In this document: positions 19,085 to 31,597 of the stretch, in pieces | How the letters are laid out: the number at the start of each line of letters is the position of its first letter | How positions within the stretch are numbered: the first letter of the stretch is position 1 | DNA from: Lycorma delicatula | Taxonomy: Eukaryota; Arthropoda; Insecta; Hemiptera; Fulgoridae | Assembly: GCF_047948215.1 (NCBI RefSeq) | Contig: NC_134455.1 | Location: 346,108,997-346,172,996, forward strand | Reading direction: 5' to 3' | Length of the DNA: 64,000 nucleotides | The notes under the pieces: generated by a model | Databases searched by the model: none | What the model was told of the DNA's origin: nothing | What the model saw: only the letters and a program-made list of their open reading frames with translations | Made by a program: the position numbers and the translations under genes

Positions 19085-21775
19085 ATGCATAAGCGGGTAC
19101 TTAGGGTATTAGGATGGAATGCTGATGGGCTCCGAAGCAGGACGCTGGAATTACTGCGTCTTGCGGAAGACCTAGAAGCAGACGTCATCTGCGTAGCTGA
19201 AACAAAGCTCACGCCTGCACAAAAGGTGACACTTCGGAATTATACGGCGTATAGAACCGACAGGGCGGTACCGCAAGGGCGACCTCCAGCTGGGGGCACT
19301 GCGGTATTTGTCCACAGACGTGTAACTCACGCAAGAGTTAACATCCAGACACGTTGTCTGGAGCAAACGTGCGTCCAGCTGGATTTCGCGGGGACAGTGT
19401 ATAGGGTGATTGCGGCCTATAATCCGCCAAATCGCCCTCTACCGCTGGATGACCTGGACCTCCTTCTGGACGCACAATCACCCGCAATAATTGCGGGTGA
19501 CTTGAACGCAAAACACACGTCGTGGAACAGCCGCAGGGCCAACAGAAATGGCCGCGCCCTCAGCGAGTATGCACAGAGGGCGGGGGTCAGGGTGCTCGGC
19601 CCTGAAACTCCCACGTTCACGCATAATTCGGGTAATTTTCGGCCTGACGTCCTTGACATTGCCATAGTGAGGGCAGTGGAAAAACCACTGTCCATCGCGA
19701 CAATCGAGGACCTCAGCTCCGACCACTCCCCTGTCCTGCTTGAACTGGAAGATGATAGGGCCGACCGATACCCGCCGCCTAGGTGCAAAGAGGCGGTCAA
19801 CTGGATGAGATTCAAGGAAACTCTCCAGAGGACCTATCACCGAGAGCCACTAGATCTGCTGGGCACGGCCGAGGAAATTGATAACGAGACCGAGTCAGTT
19901 ACCACGGCTATCAGGGCTGCTCTTAGTACTTGTACGACGAAAAGCCCGATAGACTGCCGTAGGGACAGGCTTCCTCCTAGAGTGACCGAAGCAATAGCCG
20001 AGAAGCGACGGCTAAGAACAAGATACAGACTCACCCTGGACCCTGACGATAAGCGCTTGCTCAACGCTCAGACGACCAGGGTGAAACAATTGCTGGAGGC
20101 GCACAGGGAGGAATCCTGGCGGGATTTCCTCGAGTCGGCTTCGGCGGATATGGGATCGGCTTTCCGCCTTTGCAAGAGGCTGAAGGGGCCTGGAGCTCCG
20201 AAACACCCTCTACATGGTCCGAGTGGTCTGGCCTACTCTGACCAAGACAAGGCAGAGGTTTTCGCGGATACACTGGAAGACCAGTTTACCCCGAACACCG
20301 ATGTTTACGATGACGACCATATAGAGGAGGTCGAGGACTTCTGGGAGACCTACGCCGAAAATGCGATAGCGGTGCCCCCTCAGGTTGATCGCGTACGCGA
20401 GGACGAGGTCACAGCGGCCATAACTGCCACACGCCCGGATAAAGCTCCGGGGCCGGATGGCATAAAGGCCCGTGCCCTTAGAAACGTCCCGCGATGTGTG
20501 ATCACAGGACTAGCGGTCATCTTTTCTTCTATTATCTGGGTGGGCCATTACCCATCCAGCTGGAAGACTGCGAGAGTCGTGTGCTTTCCGAAGCCGGGGA
20601 AGGACCCACTCTTTCCCCAAAACTATAGGCCGATTTCCCTGCTCCCGGTATTGTCGAAGATATTCGAAAGAATACTCTTAGAACGTCTGACTCGATATCT
20701 GGGGCGGGGGATCAGGCAAGACCAGTTTGGTTTTCGGAAGGGCCACGCGACAACGCACCAACTGGTACGGATCGTGGACAGCGTCGCCACAGGTCTCAAC
20801 AGAAAGATGGTCACTGTGGCCGCCTTCCTGGATGTGGCCAAGGCATTCGACAGGGTGTGGCACGAGGGCCTGTTATACAAGCTCGCCCGTTCCCCCTTGC
20901 CGAGTGGACTGGTGATGCTGTTGCGGTCCTACCTGATGGGCAGAAAATTCCACGTCTCGATGGGGGAGTCAATTTCCACTGACCGACCAATCGAGGCTGG
21001 AGTTCCGCAGGGGGCTGTACTTTCCCCCTTGCTCTTCACGACATATATCAACGATATGCCGTGCATAGCGGGGGTGAGGGCCAGCCTCTACGCTGATGAC
21101 ACCGCGTTCTTCTATACGTCGTGTAATACCGATTTCGCGGTGGGGAAACTGCAGGAACAGCTGGACGGGCTGGAGAAGTGGCGGGTCAAGATGAACGGAG
21201 ATAAATCCGTAGCCGTGATCTTTACCCCTCCCGGGAAAAAGCGGAAACAGCCAGTCCGGTTGGAAATCTGTGGCGACCCCATAGAATATAAAAAGTCGGC
21301 GAAATACCTGGGGGTGATCATCGATAACCGGCTGACCTTCCGGGAACACATCCTAAGTGTAACCGAGAGGGCGAAGCAGGCTCGAGGCGCACTCTACCAG
21401 CTGCTGAACCGACGAAGTCCAACGCCAAACCTAATTAAGATCTTACTTTTCAGGATCTACGTGATTCCCATCATGGTTTACGCCTTCCCGGCCTGGGGAG
21501 GACTGGCGAGCGCACAACTCCTGAAGAAACTGGAGGTCGTCCAGAACATCGCCCTCAGGACGATATTCGGGGCCCCCTGGTTCATCAGGAACACAGCTCT
21601 ACGCAGTGACGCCAGACTGCAGACAGTCTGCGAGGTGGGACTGGAGCAGGCGAAGCGGTTCTACAGCTCAGCTGCTGCCTCCGAGTTCCAACACATCCGG
21701 GACATCTGCAGGGAGGACCCGCAACCACAGGTGGTCAGGAAACGACCACATGCAGTATTGGACGAACCGCCGTAA
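19085..21775 (+). CDS. A2 ORF2: endonuclease / reverse transcriptase, intact
   Basis: Open over 896 residues from the ATG that overlaps the gag tail (ATGCATAA at 19085). The translated protein is identical to that of A1, including GDLNAKH, SDHSP, FLDVAKAFD and YADD. Of the six A copies this is the only one that has both an open ORF2 and its own uninterrupted 5' UTR, which makes it the best candidate for producing RT from the array. Its gag carries the shared defects, so autonomous movement is doubtful. Confidence 0.93.
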   Translation: MHKRVLRVLGWNADGLRSRTLELLRLAEDLEADVICVAETKLTPAQKVTLRNYTAYRTDRAVPQGRPPAGGTAVFVHRRVTHARVNIQTRCLEQTCVQLDFAGTVYRVIAAYNPPNRPLPLDDLDLLLDAQSPAIIAGDLNAKHTSWNSRRANRNGRALSEYAQRAGVRVLGPETPTFTHNSGNFRPDVLDIAIVRAVEKPLSIATIEDLSSDHSPVLLELEDDRADRYPPPRCKEAVNWMRFKETLQRTYHREPLDLLGTAEEIDNETESVTTAIRAALSTCTTKSPIDCRRDRLPPRVTEAIAEKRRLRTRYRLTLDPDDKRLLNAQTTRVKQLLEAHREESWRDFLESASADMGSAFRLCKRLKGPGAPKHPLHGPSGLAYSDQDKAEVFADTLEDQFTPNTDVYDDDHIEEVEDFWETYAENAIAVPPQVDRVREDEVTAAITATRPDKAPGPDGIKARALRNVPRCVITGLAVIFSSIIWVGHYPSSWKTARVVCFPKPGKDPLFPQNYRPISLLPVLSKIFERILLERLTRYLGRGIRQDQFGFRKGHATTHQLVRIVDSVATGLNRKMVTVAAFLDVAKAFDRVWHEGLLYKLARSPLPSGLVMLLRSYLMGRKFHVSMGESISTDRPIEAGVPQGAVLSPLLFTTYINDMPCIAGVRASLYADDTAFFYTSCNTDFAVGKLQEQLDGLEKWRVKMNGDKSVAVIFTPPGKKRKQPVRLEICGDPIEYKKSAKYLGVIIDNRLTFREHILSVTERAKQARGALYQLLNRRSPTPNLIKILLFRIYVIPIMVYAFPAWGGLASAQLLKKLEVVQNIALRTIFGAPWFIRNTALRSDARLQTVCEVGLEQAKRFYSSAAASEFQHIRDICREDPQPQVVRKRPHAVLDEPP

Positions 21776-23386
21776 GGTAACGGCCGGCCAGGTAAGCCAT
21801 GCCACTAAACAGAGGTAAGTCCTACTGCAAATTATGTATCCATATATATAATTATTTTTTAAATATTATAATAATAAGAGTCGACAACTGCAACGTGGGT
21901 TGCCCCCGGGCCGCCACTTTAATTGAGGTTAAAAACATATCTGACTCTTACACATAAGAGTCAACATAATGGCATGACAAATTATGTCATCCCCCACCAA
22001 GCTATAACACAAATAGTTTATACAAATTAGAAATACACTTACGCATATGATCATAGGATAGTATGCCTATACAATAAGCGAACCACTAAAACCAATCCCC
22101 TCCGCTCAATCCTCCATCACCTTCCGCACCAGAGGGAAGAAGAGACGACGAGGCAGCAGAAGAAGAAGACGATGAAGAAAGAACTGCTACGGAAAGAAGA
22201 AACCTGCCTTCTCGCCCGCTTAGTTCTTTTTAGAACTACAAGCAAAGCGGTAAGCAAAGGTTACTCAAGAGAAGAGTTAGGCAAGGTCTACGGCTTCACA
22301 GCGAGGGCCCACCAAAAGAAGACAGGCGGACACTCTACTAAATTCCGCTCCCACTTCCATACCTATCCGGCAGCTTGACTGCTTTAACCCGCCACCACCA
22401 AATACCACGGTGATAAAAGAGCAATCTTTATCACCAATTCAATAGTTCAATACGCTGTGCGCTTGGGCTTTTTCTTTTTCAGGCAAAACTCCAAGCACTG
22501 CAAGGACAGCTAGAAGAAAGCGTGTTTGGCCAGCCACCACCTGACCCCCCAAACCCTCCGCGGACCATTATATTTTGACATGGCCTAACCAGTACCAGCA
22601 CCTGCACCAAGTTCAAATTTTAAATATAATAGGGGGGCGTTTTATTCAAAATTGTCACCACCCCGGCGCACGGGCGCACGAAAAACAACCTGCGTTATGT
22701 ATATCTCTCCTGCCTGCCCTTACGGCGGGCAGACATCTAATACTTAATAGAGGTATATCGCGCTCAGAATAGTAAACCGCAAATCATACTCTACCGACTG
22801 AGATAGCTCTGAGGCGCAACACCCCAGAGCAATCCATCCAACCACATTTCCTTAATTCAGACCAAGCTAAATTGAACTGAATTGAGTAAATGAATAAGAG
22901 TAGGCCAAAAATCGCCTCCGACGTTCCTTTCCTTATGAGAGGACGCCAGCTTAGACTAAGGATTTCAGCCAACTCTTGGCTGAAATGGAGCGCGTCACGG
23001 AAGATAAGCTTACTAGCAAATCGTTCCGCCGGGCCCCTACCGACAAACCATCCATTGGATCGGAACGCAATCCAAACTTCACCAAACGAATAAACGCCAA
23101 CTACTATTAATAACCGCCAGTGAAATAGAATCACCCAGCACCAAAGGACGAAAGTCCGTATACTGCGAAAAATAGGAGGGTATTGCACCCTCCGACATCC
23201 TTGCGTTCCGTTCCGGATTCTAAGGGGGTGATCCTTGGCTTTGCTAGTGGAAGGATCTCTTTGTGCTCTGTGATTTGTGAGTTGTAACCAGTCCAGCCAG
23301 GTGTTCAACAGGACTTCTACCTGCGTCGACAGACAATGTAAGAAGGGTCTGCGAGGACATCAGCCGGGCGGCCAGCTACCTGGATT
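21776..23386 (+). other. A2 3' UTR
   Basis: Same length and hairpin set as A1. Small differences from A1 include AGAGGGAAG for AGATGGAAG near 22133 and CACCAAGTTC for CACAAAGTTC near 22605; both variants are shared with A3-A6, so A1 is the outlier. It ends CTACCTGGATT at the B2 junction. Confidence 0.75.
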
Positions 23387-25432
23387 AGACACGAAAACCG
23401 ACCAGAGAGCTGGAAATCTCAGAGGAGAAAATCCCTTTTGAGAAAACAGTTAAGTACCTGGGGGTGGTGTTGGACAGGCGGCTTACCTTCGACGAGCATG
23501 TAAATTATGCGACCCGAAGGGCTAAGGCCGCCAGAGCCTCGCTATACCCAGTGCTGAACAGTGCCAGCCCGTACCCACTGGCAACTAAGCTGCTCATTTT
23601 TCGGCTGTACGTACTGCCGATTCTAACATATGCTTACCCGGCATGGGGGGCAGTGTTGAGCTCCTCGCTTCAAAAGAAGATCGAGGCCGTCCAAAACATA
23701 GCGTTGCGGACGATCTTTGGAGCTCCGTGGTTCGTCAGGAACGCCACTCTCCGATCTGATGCGAGATTTCAATCCGTGTCCGAGGTGGGGGTGGCGCAGG
23801 CGCGCAGACTGTTCGGGAGAGCGGCTGTGTCCGAACACAGTCATCTTCGGGACATCTGCAGAGAGGACCCAACTCCGACAGGTGTAAGGAAGCGGCCTCA
23901 CGCCGTACTGGACGAACCACCGTGATGGTGCGGTGCGGTAGCCGAAAATCGACAAACCAGGCTTAGGGGCCTCCATATCGCATGAGCCATAACCGGAATA
24001 GTGCGTCAGACGCGTTTCCGGGGTCGCGAGTTATATAATTTGAAGACTTCAAATACGGTAAGTCGCGCATACAACAAAAACGCGGTCTAAATTTAAAATT
24101 CTTTTTTTTTTTCCACGTGTGTTTTGTTCTGTTTCTCTTGTTTCAGAAACGGGAGAAACGTGGATGTGGAACGACTCGACGTGCCAGCCGAAAGAAAAGT
24201 TATAATTAAGAAATTTTTTTTTTTTTTTTTTTTTCCTTCCGTGTGTGTGTTCTGTTTCTTCTGTTGCAGATACCAACAGCCACCACAAAACAAATGGTTT
24301 CTTCACTGCGGCCACGCGTTCCCCCCAACCCCTTCTCAGACACACGTGTGTCTGAAGGTTAATAATTACGTGGAGTGAATAATTACTGTTTACTTCTTTC
24401 CAGAAAATCGCCGCCCCAAAACCGCGATCGAGAATAGGCACCACCATTTGTAAGTTACCTATTACCTTCCTTTCCTTTCAAGAAAGAAGAAAGAGGGAAC
24501 GAGCCCAGCAGCCACCTGCCCAGCAGCCACTGACAGCACAGAAGAGCGAAGAAACCTGCACTTTCCCCCGTTCAGCCCTTCGGGAATTACAAGGTTAACG
24601 GTATGTAACTTCGGTTACTACCAATTCTTGGAAAGTGCAGGCCAAAGAAGAACGAAGAGGTCTTCGGGAGAAGATGAAGAAGAAGGAAGACCAGCCACTC
24701 GTCTCAACATCACGGACTGGAGTCCGGAACAGAGCCCAGCAGAGATGCGTCCTGAAGGGCAGCCATACCAGAAGCGGATGAAGAGCTTCTTTACAACCTC
24801 TCCTAATTCAAACTTACAATCAGACAAAGTAACCCAGCAATTGCGACTCCTCCGGAAAAGGGGACGCATTGCTCCCTCCTTACAGATAGTGCCCCGTTGT
24901 GGCGTATTCCTGCTAGCCTATTAAAGTGTTAGCACCGAAAGGACTTCAGTGGACGGTCTGAAGGGGAATTACGTCGGGAGGACAGGCTTTATAAGCCTAG
25001 CCTTCCGCGGTCGGCCCATGCAATGGGTTTGATAACGCTGGTTCAACAACGGATTGGAATGCAATTAAATCCGTCTTAAATTCACTAAAATAATAATAGA
25101 CAAAAATTGAAAAATTAGATCCGAGATTAAAAATAACCTTTTAAAAACAAGCCCGATTAGAAAGATCCAGCAGCAAGGGACTCTGTCCAGGCTCTGCGAT
25201 AAAGTAGGGAGTAATAGACTCCTGCCAACTTTGCATTCCATTCCATTCCGGATTCTAAGGGCGGATTCTTGTCTTGGCAGTCATAGAGAAAGGTTGTGTT
25301 TATAAGAGCTCTGAATAATTGTGTTAGTGTGAGTGCAGCCCAGAGGGTCTACAGCTTATACCTGCTTCAACTGGCGTCGCCGACCATGTGAAGCGGTACC
25401 GCTAGGACACCAGCCGGGCGGCCAGCTACCTG
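23387..25432 (+). mobile_element. B2: 5'-truncated B element
   Basis: Starts at the same AGACACG base as B1 and encodes the same RT C-terminal frame to 23925, then the B 3' UTR. It shares the 8-bp ATCAGCCC deletion with B1 and B3. The T tract near 24214 differs by a few bases from B1, as expected for slippage. Confidence 0.87.
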
Positions 25433-25683
25433 CATTCCAGTGTTTTATTGTCACAACAACAACAGCTAAGACTAGAATTTTATGACTATCATATAATTTA
25501 TTTTTATTTCAGCTATTATAATAGTGAACTTTTATTACATAGCCTATATAAATTGTATAGGACTATCGTGTGAATAGCATACCATATTGTGTTTTGTTCT
25601 TTTTTCTTTCAGAAAAGTGTTAACTATAAGACATATATTCTTAGTTTAATTTTTTATTTTATTTTTTATTTTTTCGGCGAAAA
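25433..25683 (+). other. A3 5' UTR
   Basis: Same 251-nt leader as A2, with the two acceptor-like AG sites and the TCGGCGAAAA sequence at the gag ATG. No distinguishing change was noticed. Confidence 0.7.
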
Positions 25684-26859
25684 ATGGAAAGCGTAGTTGC
25701 GCCACGCGCAAAGACGCGGCCTGCCCCGTCCTGTGGATCCGTGTCCAGCGGCTCGGACCGCAGCGACGAGGGGGCATCACTGAGACTGGCCAAGCGTGCC
25801 AAGAAGGGTTTGGGGAGCTCTAAGCTGCCCAGACCGACTGCGTCAACCTCCAGCGCCTCAACGCCGACGACACCGACATCCAGCCACTCTGGTGCCGCCA
25901 GAGAGGCAATGGATACAGGGGCTCCCTGCCCGGAGGCTGATCCTGCTCCTCAACAGAAGAGCAAGATCCCGCCCATAATGCTGGACATCTACGCTGAACT
26001 CACTGAGATGGGACTGGACGTCTCATCGGTGAGGAAACTAACGACACGGGATGGCAGGGAAACTGCCACCTGTCTGGTCGCTCTGAGGAGGACCCCTGAT
26101 GTCCGGAAGGTGTACGACATCGACAGCCTGTTCTGTTGCAGGGTGAAGATGTCGGCCTACGTGGCGAAAGGCGGCCCCCCCCAATGCCATCGTTGCCAGC
26201 GGTTTGGGCACTCTAGCAATTACTGCTCGAGGGCCTTCAACTGCCTGAAGTGTGCAGGTCAGCACGAGACCGCCACCTGCACCAAGACCAGGGAATCCCC
26301 TGCAGTTTGCATCAACTGCAAGGGAGACCACCCCGCTAATTATCGCGGGTGCGGCTACTACAAGAAGATAGTGGCCAGACAAACAATTGGCGCTGCCACG
26401 ACTCCCGCCAGCGGAAGATCGTGGGCCAGTGTGGCGTCCGGTGCGACAGGGAAACCGACCGCCCCCCGGACTGCCGATGCGGAGAAATCCGAAAAAGCTG
26501 CCCCGGGGGCGGGGCCCCCCGCTGAGGAGGCTGCAGAGCGCCCACCAAAGGTGGCCGCTCCAAAAGGGAAACCGCCCAAACAGGCGGCCCCTTCAAAAGC
26601 GAAAACCGTCGCTGGCGGGGGACAACAGCCCAAAAAGGCGATGAAGAAGGGAGGGGGAAAGGTGCGGAAAACTACACCTGCGCCGGCCCCCCGCCCTTCC
26701 GAGCCGAAACAGAGCGCCGAGAAGCGACAGACAAAGGGGCCGAGAAGCGGAGTCCACCCTCTGGCCAAGCTAAGGCTCAGGGGACGGCTGCCCGGGTCGT
26801 GGGAGAGAGTCCCAGGGAGGGGGGCAGCGACAGCTCGCGGTTCTCCTTCGCTGGGATAG
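25684..26859 (+). pseudogene. A3 ORF1 (gag), tail frameshifted
   Basis: 391 residues, identical in translation to A1: basic low-complexity N-terminus, internal deletion at MLDIYAELT, three zinc knuckles, and early stop after SPSLG. It lies upstream of a disrupted ORF2, so this unit can make only gag. Confidence 0.85.
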
Positions 26860-26961
26860 TGCCTGACATCCTGGCTGCCGTTCCCAGGCTGATGCAGGCG
26901 AGCGGTATACGGGAGATACTCCACATAATAGTGGAGACTATCACCACAATAGTTGCTCGCT

Positions 26962-29900
26962 ATGCATAAGCGGGTACTTAGGGTATTAGGATGGAATGCT
27001 GATGGGCTCCGAAGCAGGACGCTGGAATTACTGCGTCTTGCGGAAGACCTAGAAGCAGACGTCATCTGCGTAGCTGAAACAAAGCTCACGCCTGCACAAA
27101 AGGTGACACTTCGGAATTATACGGCGTATAGAACCGACAGGGCGGTACCGCAAGGGCGACCTCCAGCTGGGGGCACTGCGGTATTTGTCCACAGACGTGT
27201 AACTCACGCAAGAGTTAACATCCAGACACGTTGTCTGGAGCAAACGTGCGTCCAGCTGGATTTCGCGGGGACAGTGTATAGGGTGATTGCGGCCTATAAT
27301 CCGCCAAATCGCCCTCTACCGCTGGATGACCTGGACCTCCTTCTGGACGCACAATCACCCGCAATAATTGCGGGTGACTTGAACGCAAAACACACGTCGT
27401 GGAACAGCCGCAGGGCCAACAGAAATGGCCGCGCCCTCAGCGAGTATGCACAGAGGGCGGGGGTCAGGGTGCTCGGCCCTGAAACTCCCACGTTCACGCA
27501 TAATTCGGGTAATTTTCGGCCTGACGTCCTTGACATTGCCATAGTGAGGGCAGTGGAAAAACCACTGTCCATCGCGACAATCGAGGACCTCAGCTCCGAC
27601 CACTCCCCTGTCCTGCTTGAACTGGAAGATGATAGGGCCGACCGATACCCGCCGCCTAGGTGCAAAGAGGCGGTCAACTGGATGAGATTCAAGGAAACTC
27701 TCCAGAGGACCTATCACCGAGAGCCACTAGATCTGCTGGGCACGGCCGAGGAAATTGATAACGAGACCGAGTCAGTTACCACGGCTATCAGGGCTGCTCT
27801 TAGTACTTGTACGACGAAAAGCCCGATAGACTGCCGTAGGGACAGGCTTCCTCCTAGAGTGACCGAAGCAATAGCCGAGAAGCGACGGCTAAGAACAAGA
27901 TACAGACTCACCCTGGACCCTGACGATAAGCGCTTGCTCAACGCTCAGACGACCAGGGTGAAACAATTGCTGGAGGCGCACAGGGAGGAATCCTGGCGGG
28001 ATTTCCTCGAGTCGGCTTCGGCGGATATGGGATCGGCTTTCCGCCTTTGCAAGAGGCTGAAGGGGCCTGGAGCTCCGAAACACCCTCTACATGGTCCGAG
28101 TGGTCTGGCCTACTCTGACCAAGACAAGGCAGAGGTTTTCGCGGATACACTGGAAGACCAGTTTACCCCGAACACCGATGTTTACGATGACGACCATATA
28201 GAGGAGGTCGAGGACTTCTGGGAGACCTACGCCGAAAATGCGATAGCGGTGCCCCCTCAGGTTGATCGCGTACGCGAGGACGAGGTCACAGCGGCCATAA
28301 CTGCCACACGCCCGGATAAAGCTCCGGGGCCGGATGGCATAAAGGCCCGTGCCCTTAGAAACGTCCCGCGATGTGTGATCACAGGACTAGCGGTCATCTT
28401 TTCTTCTATTATCTGGGTGGGCCATTACCCATCCAGCTGGAAGACTGCGAGAGTCGTGTGCTTTCCGAAGCCGGGGAAGGACCCACTCTTTCCCCAAAAC
28501 TATAGGCCGATTTCCCTGCTCCCGGTATTGTCGAAGATATTCGAAAGAATACTATTTCCATTTATAATTTTATTTTATCTATTCCTTTTAATCAATTTAA
28601 CCAATTTCTTGAGAACCAACTCCCTCAATATTATTTACCATCGGACTTCGAAGTTTATTCAATCATGACAGAAGAACCGATTCCAAGTAGAACCATATCA
28701 TCTCAAAATTATGACGATAAAGTCATTGAATTAATAAATTTAAATAACAATCATCAAGTAGACGAAGTTGTTGACACTATGTCAAACGTTTCATTTGAAC
28801 AGCTGAAACAAAAATGCGAAGTGATTAACAACGACAATTTTCCTACGTATAATTTACCATTAATTGAAAATAAAAAAAAAAAAAAAAAAAAAAACGTCTG
28901 ACTCGATATCTGGGGCGGGGGATCAGGCAAGACCAGTTTGGTTTTCGGAAGGGCCACGCGACAACGCACCAACTGGTACGGATCGTGGACAGCGTCGCCA
29001 CAGGTCTCAACAGAAAGATGGTCACTGTGGCCGCCTTCCTGGATGTGGCCAAGGCATTCGACAGGGTGTGGCACGAGGGCCTGTTATACAAGCTCGCCCG
29101 TTCCCCCTTGCCGAGTGGACTGGTGATGCTGTTGCGGTCCTACCTGATGGGCAGAAAATTCCACGTCTCGATGGGGGAGTCAATTTCCACTGACCGACCA
29201 ATCGAGGCTGGAGTTCCGCAGGGGGCTGTACTTTCCCCCTTGCTCTTCACGACATATATCAACGATATGCCGTGCATAGCGGGGGTGAGGGCCAGCCTCT
29301 ACGCTGATGACACCGCGTTCTTCTATACGTCGTGTAATACCGATTTCGCGGTGGGGAAACTGCAGGAACAGCTGGACGGGCTGGAGAAGTGGCGGGTCAA
29401 GATGAACGGAGATAAATCCGTAGCCGTGATCTTTACCCCTCCCGGGAAAAAGCGGAAACAGCCAGTCCGGTTGGAAATCTGTGGCGACCCCATAGAATAT
29501 AAAAAGTCGGCGAAATACCTGGGGGTGATCATCGATAACCGGCTGACCTTCCGGGAACACATCCTAAGTGTAACCGAGAGGGCGAAGCAGGCTCGAGGCG
29601 CACTCTACCAGCTGCTGAACCGACGAAGTCCAACGCCAAACCTAATTAAGATCTTACTTTTCAGGATCTACGTGATTCCCATCATGGTTTACGCCTTCCC
29701 GGCCTGGGGAGGACTGGCGAGCGCACAACTCCTGAAGAAACTGGAGGTCGTCCAGAACATCGCCCTCAGGACGATATTCGGGGCCCCCTGGTTCATCAGG
29801 AACACAGCTCTACGCAGTGACGCCAGACTGCAGACAGTCTGCGAGGTGGGACTGGAGCAGGCGAAGCGGTTCTACAGCTCAGCTGCTGCCTCCGAGTTCC

Positions 29901-29986
29901 AACACATCCGGGACATCTGCAGGGAGGACCCGCAACCACAGGTGGTCAGGAAACGACCACATGCAGTATTGGACGAACCGCCGTAA
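26962..29986 (+). pseudogene. A3 ORF2, disrupted by a 341-bp insertion
   Basis: The endonuclease and the start of RT are intact, but after SKIFERIL the frame enters foreign AT-rich sequence and stops at 28668, giving a 568-residue product without the FLDVAKAFD and YADD motifs. The downstream RT sequence resumes at 28895 and is open to 29986 with HAVLDEPP. The endonuclease domain alone could still fold. Confidence 0.92.
28554..28894 (+). mobile_element. 341-bp poly(A)-ended insertion in A3 ORF2
   Basis: AT-rich sequence ending in 23 A residues, placed between AGAATACT and CGTCTGAC. Uninterrupted copies have CTTAGAA there, so 5-7 bp of target were lost and no target duplication was made. One frame is open from 28557 to the poly(A), about 105 codons with internal ATG at 28665; it reads like a protein fragment rich in N, I and E (for example NNNHQVDEVVDTMSNVSFEQ). 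I do not recognise it. It looks like a reverse-transcribed fragment of an unrelated transcript. Confidence 0.85.
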
Positions 29987-31597
29987 GGTAACGGCCGGCC
30001 AGGTAAGCCATGCCACTAAACAGAGGTAAGTCCTACTGCAAATTATGTATCCATATATATAATTATTTTTTAAATATTATAATAATAAGAGTCGACAACT
30101 GCAACGTGGGTTGCCCCCGGGCCGCCACTTTAATTGAGGTTAAAAACATATCTGACTCTTACACATAAGAGTCAACATAATGGCATGACAAATTATGTCA
30201 TCCCCCACCAAGCTATAACACAAATAGTTTATACAAATTAGAAATACACTTACGCATATGATCATAGGATAGTATGCCTATACAATAAGCGAACCACTAA
30301 AACCAATCCCCTCCGCTCAATCCTCCATCACCTTCCGCACCAGAGGGAAGAAGAGACGACGAGGCAGCAGAAGAAGAAGACGATGAAGAAAGAACTGCTA
30401 CGGAAAGAAGAAACCTGCCTTCTCGCCCGCTTAGTTCTTTTTAGAACTACAAGCAAAGCGGTAAGCAAAGGTTACTCAAGAGAAGAGTTAGGCAAGGTCT
30501 ACGGCTTCACAGCGAGGGCCCACCAAAAGAAGACAGGCGGACACTCTACTAAATTCCGCTCCCACTTCCATACCTATCCGGCAGCTTGACTGCTTTAACC
30601 CGCCACCACCAAATACCACGGTGATAAAAGAGCAATCTTTATCACCAATTCAATAGTTCAATACGCTGTGCGCTTGGGCTTTTTCTTTTTCAGGCAAAAC
30701 TCCAAGCACTGCAAGGACAGCTAGAAGAAAGCGTGTTTGGCCAGCCACCACCTGACCCCCCAAACCCTCCGCGGACCATTATATTTTGACATGGCCTAAC
30801 CAGTACCAGCACCTGCACCAAGTTCAAATTTTAAATATAATAGGGGGGCGTTTTATTCAAAATTGTCACCACCCCGGCGCACGGGCGCACGAAAAACAAC
30901 CTGCGTTATGTATATCTCTCCTGCCTGCCCTTACGGCGGGCAGACATCTAATACTTAATAGAGGTATATCGCGCTCAGAATAGTAAACCGCAAATCATAC
31001 TCTACCGACTGAGATAGCTCTGAGGCGCAACACCCCAGAGCAATCCATCCAACCACATTTCCTTAATTCAGACCAAGCTAAATTGAACTGAATTGAGTAA
31101 ATGAATAAGAGTAGGCCAAAAATCGCCTCCGACGTTCCTTTCCTTATGAGAGGACGCCAGCTTAGACTAAGGATTTCAGCCAACTCTTGGCTGAAATGGA
31201 GCGCGTCACGGAAGATAAGCTTACTAGCAAATCGTTCCGCCGGGCCCCTACCGACAAACCATCCATTGGATCGGAACGCAATCCAAACTTCACCAAACGA
31301 ATAAACGCCAACTACTATTAATAACCGCCAGTGAAATAGAATCACCCAGCACCAAAGGACGAAAGTCCGTATACTGCGAAAAATAGGAGGGTATTGCACC
31401 CTCCGACATCCTTGCGTTCCGTTCCGGATTCTAAGGGGGTGATCCTTGGCTTTGCTAGTGGAAGGATCTCTTTGTGCTCTGTGATTTGTGAGTTGTAACC
31501 AGTCCAGCCAGGTGTTCAACAGGACTTCTACCTGCGTCGACAGACAATGTAAGAAGGGTCTGCGAGGACATCAGCCGGGCGGCCAGCTACCTGGATT
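29987..31597 (+). other. A3 3' UTR
   Basis: Same sequence type as A2, with the complete hairpin set and the CTACCTGGATT terminus. I noticed no copy-specific change. Confidence 0.75.
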
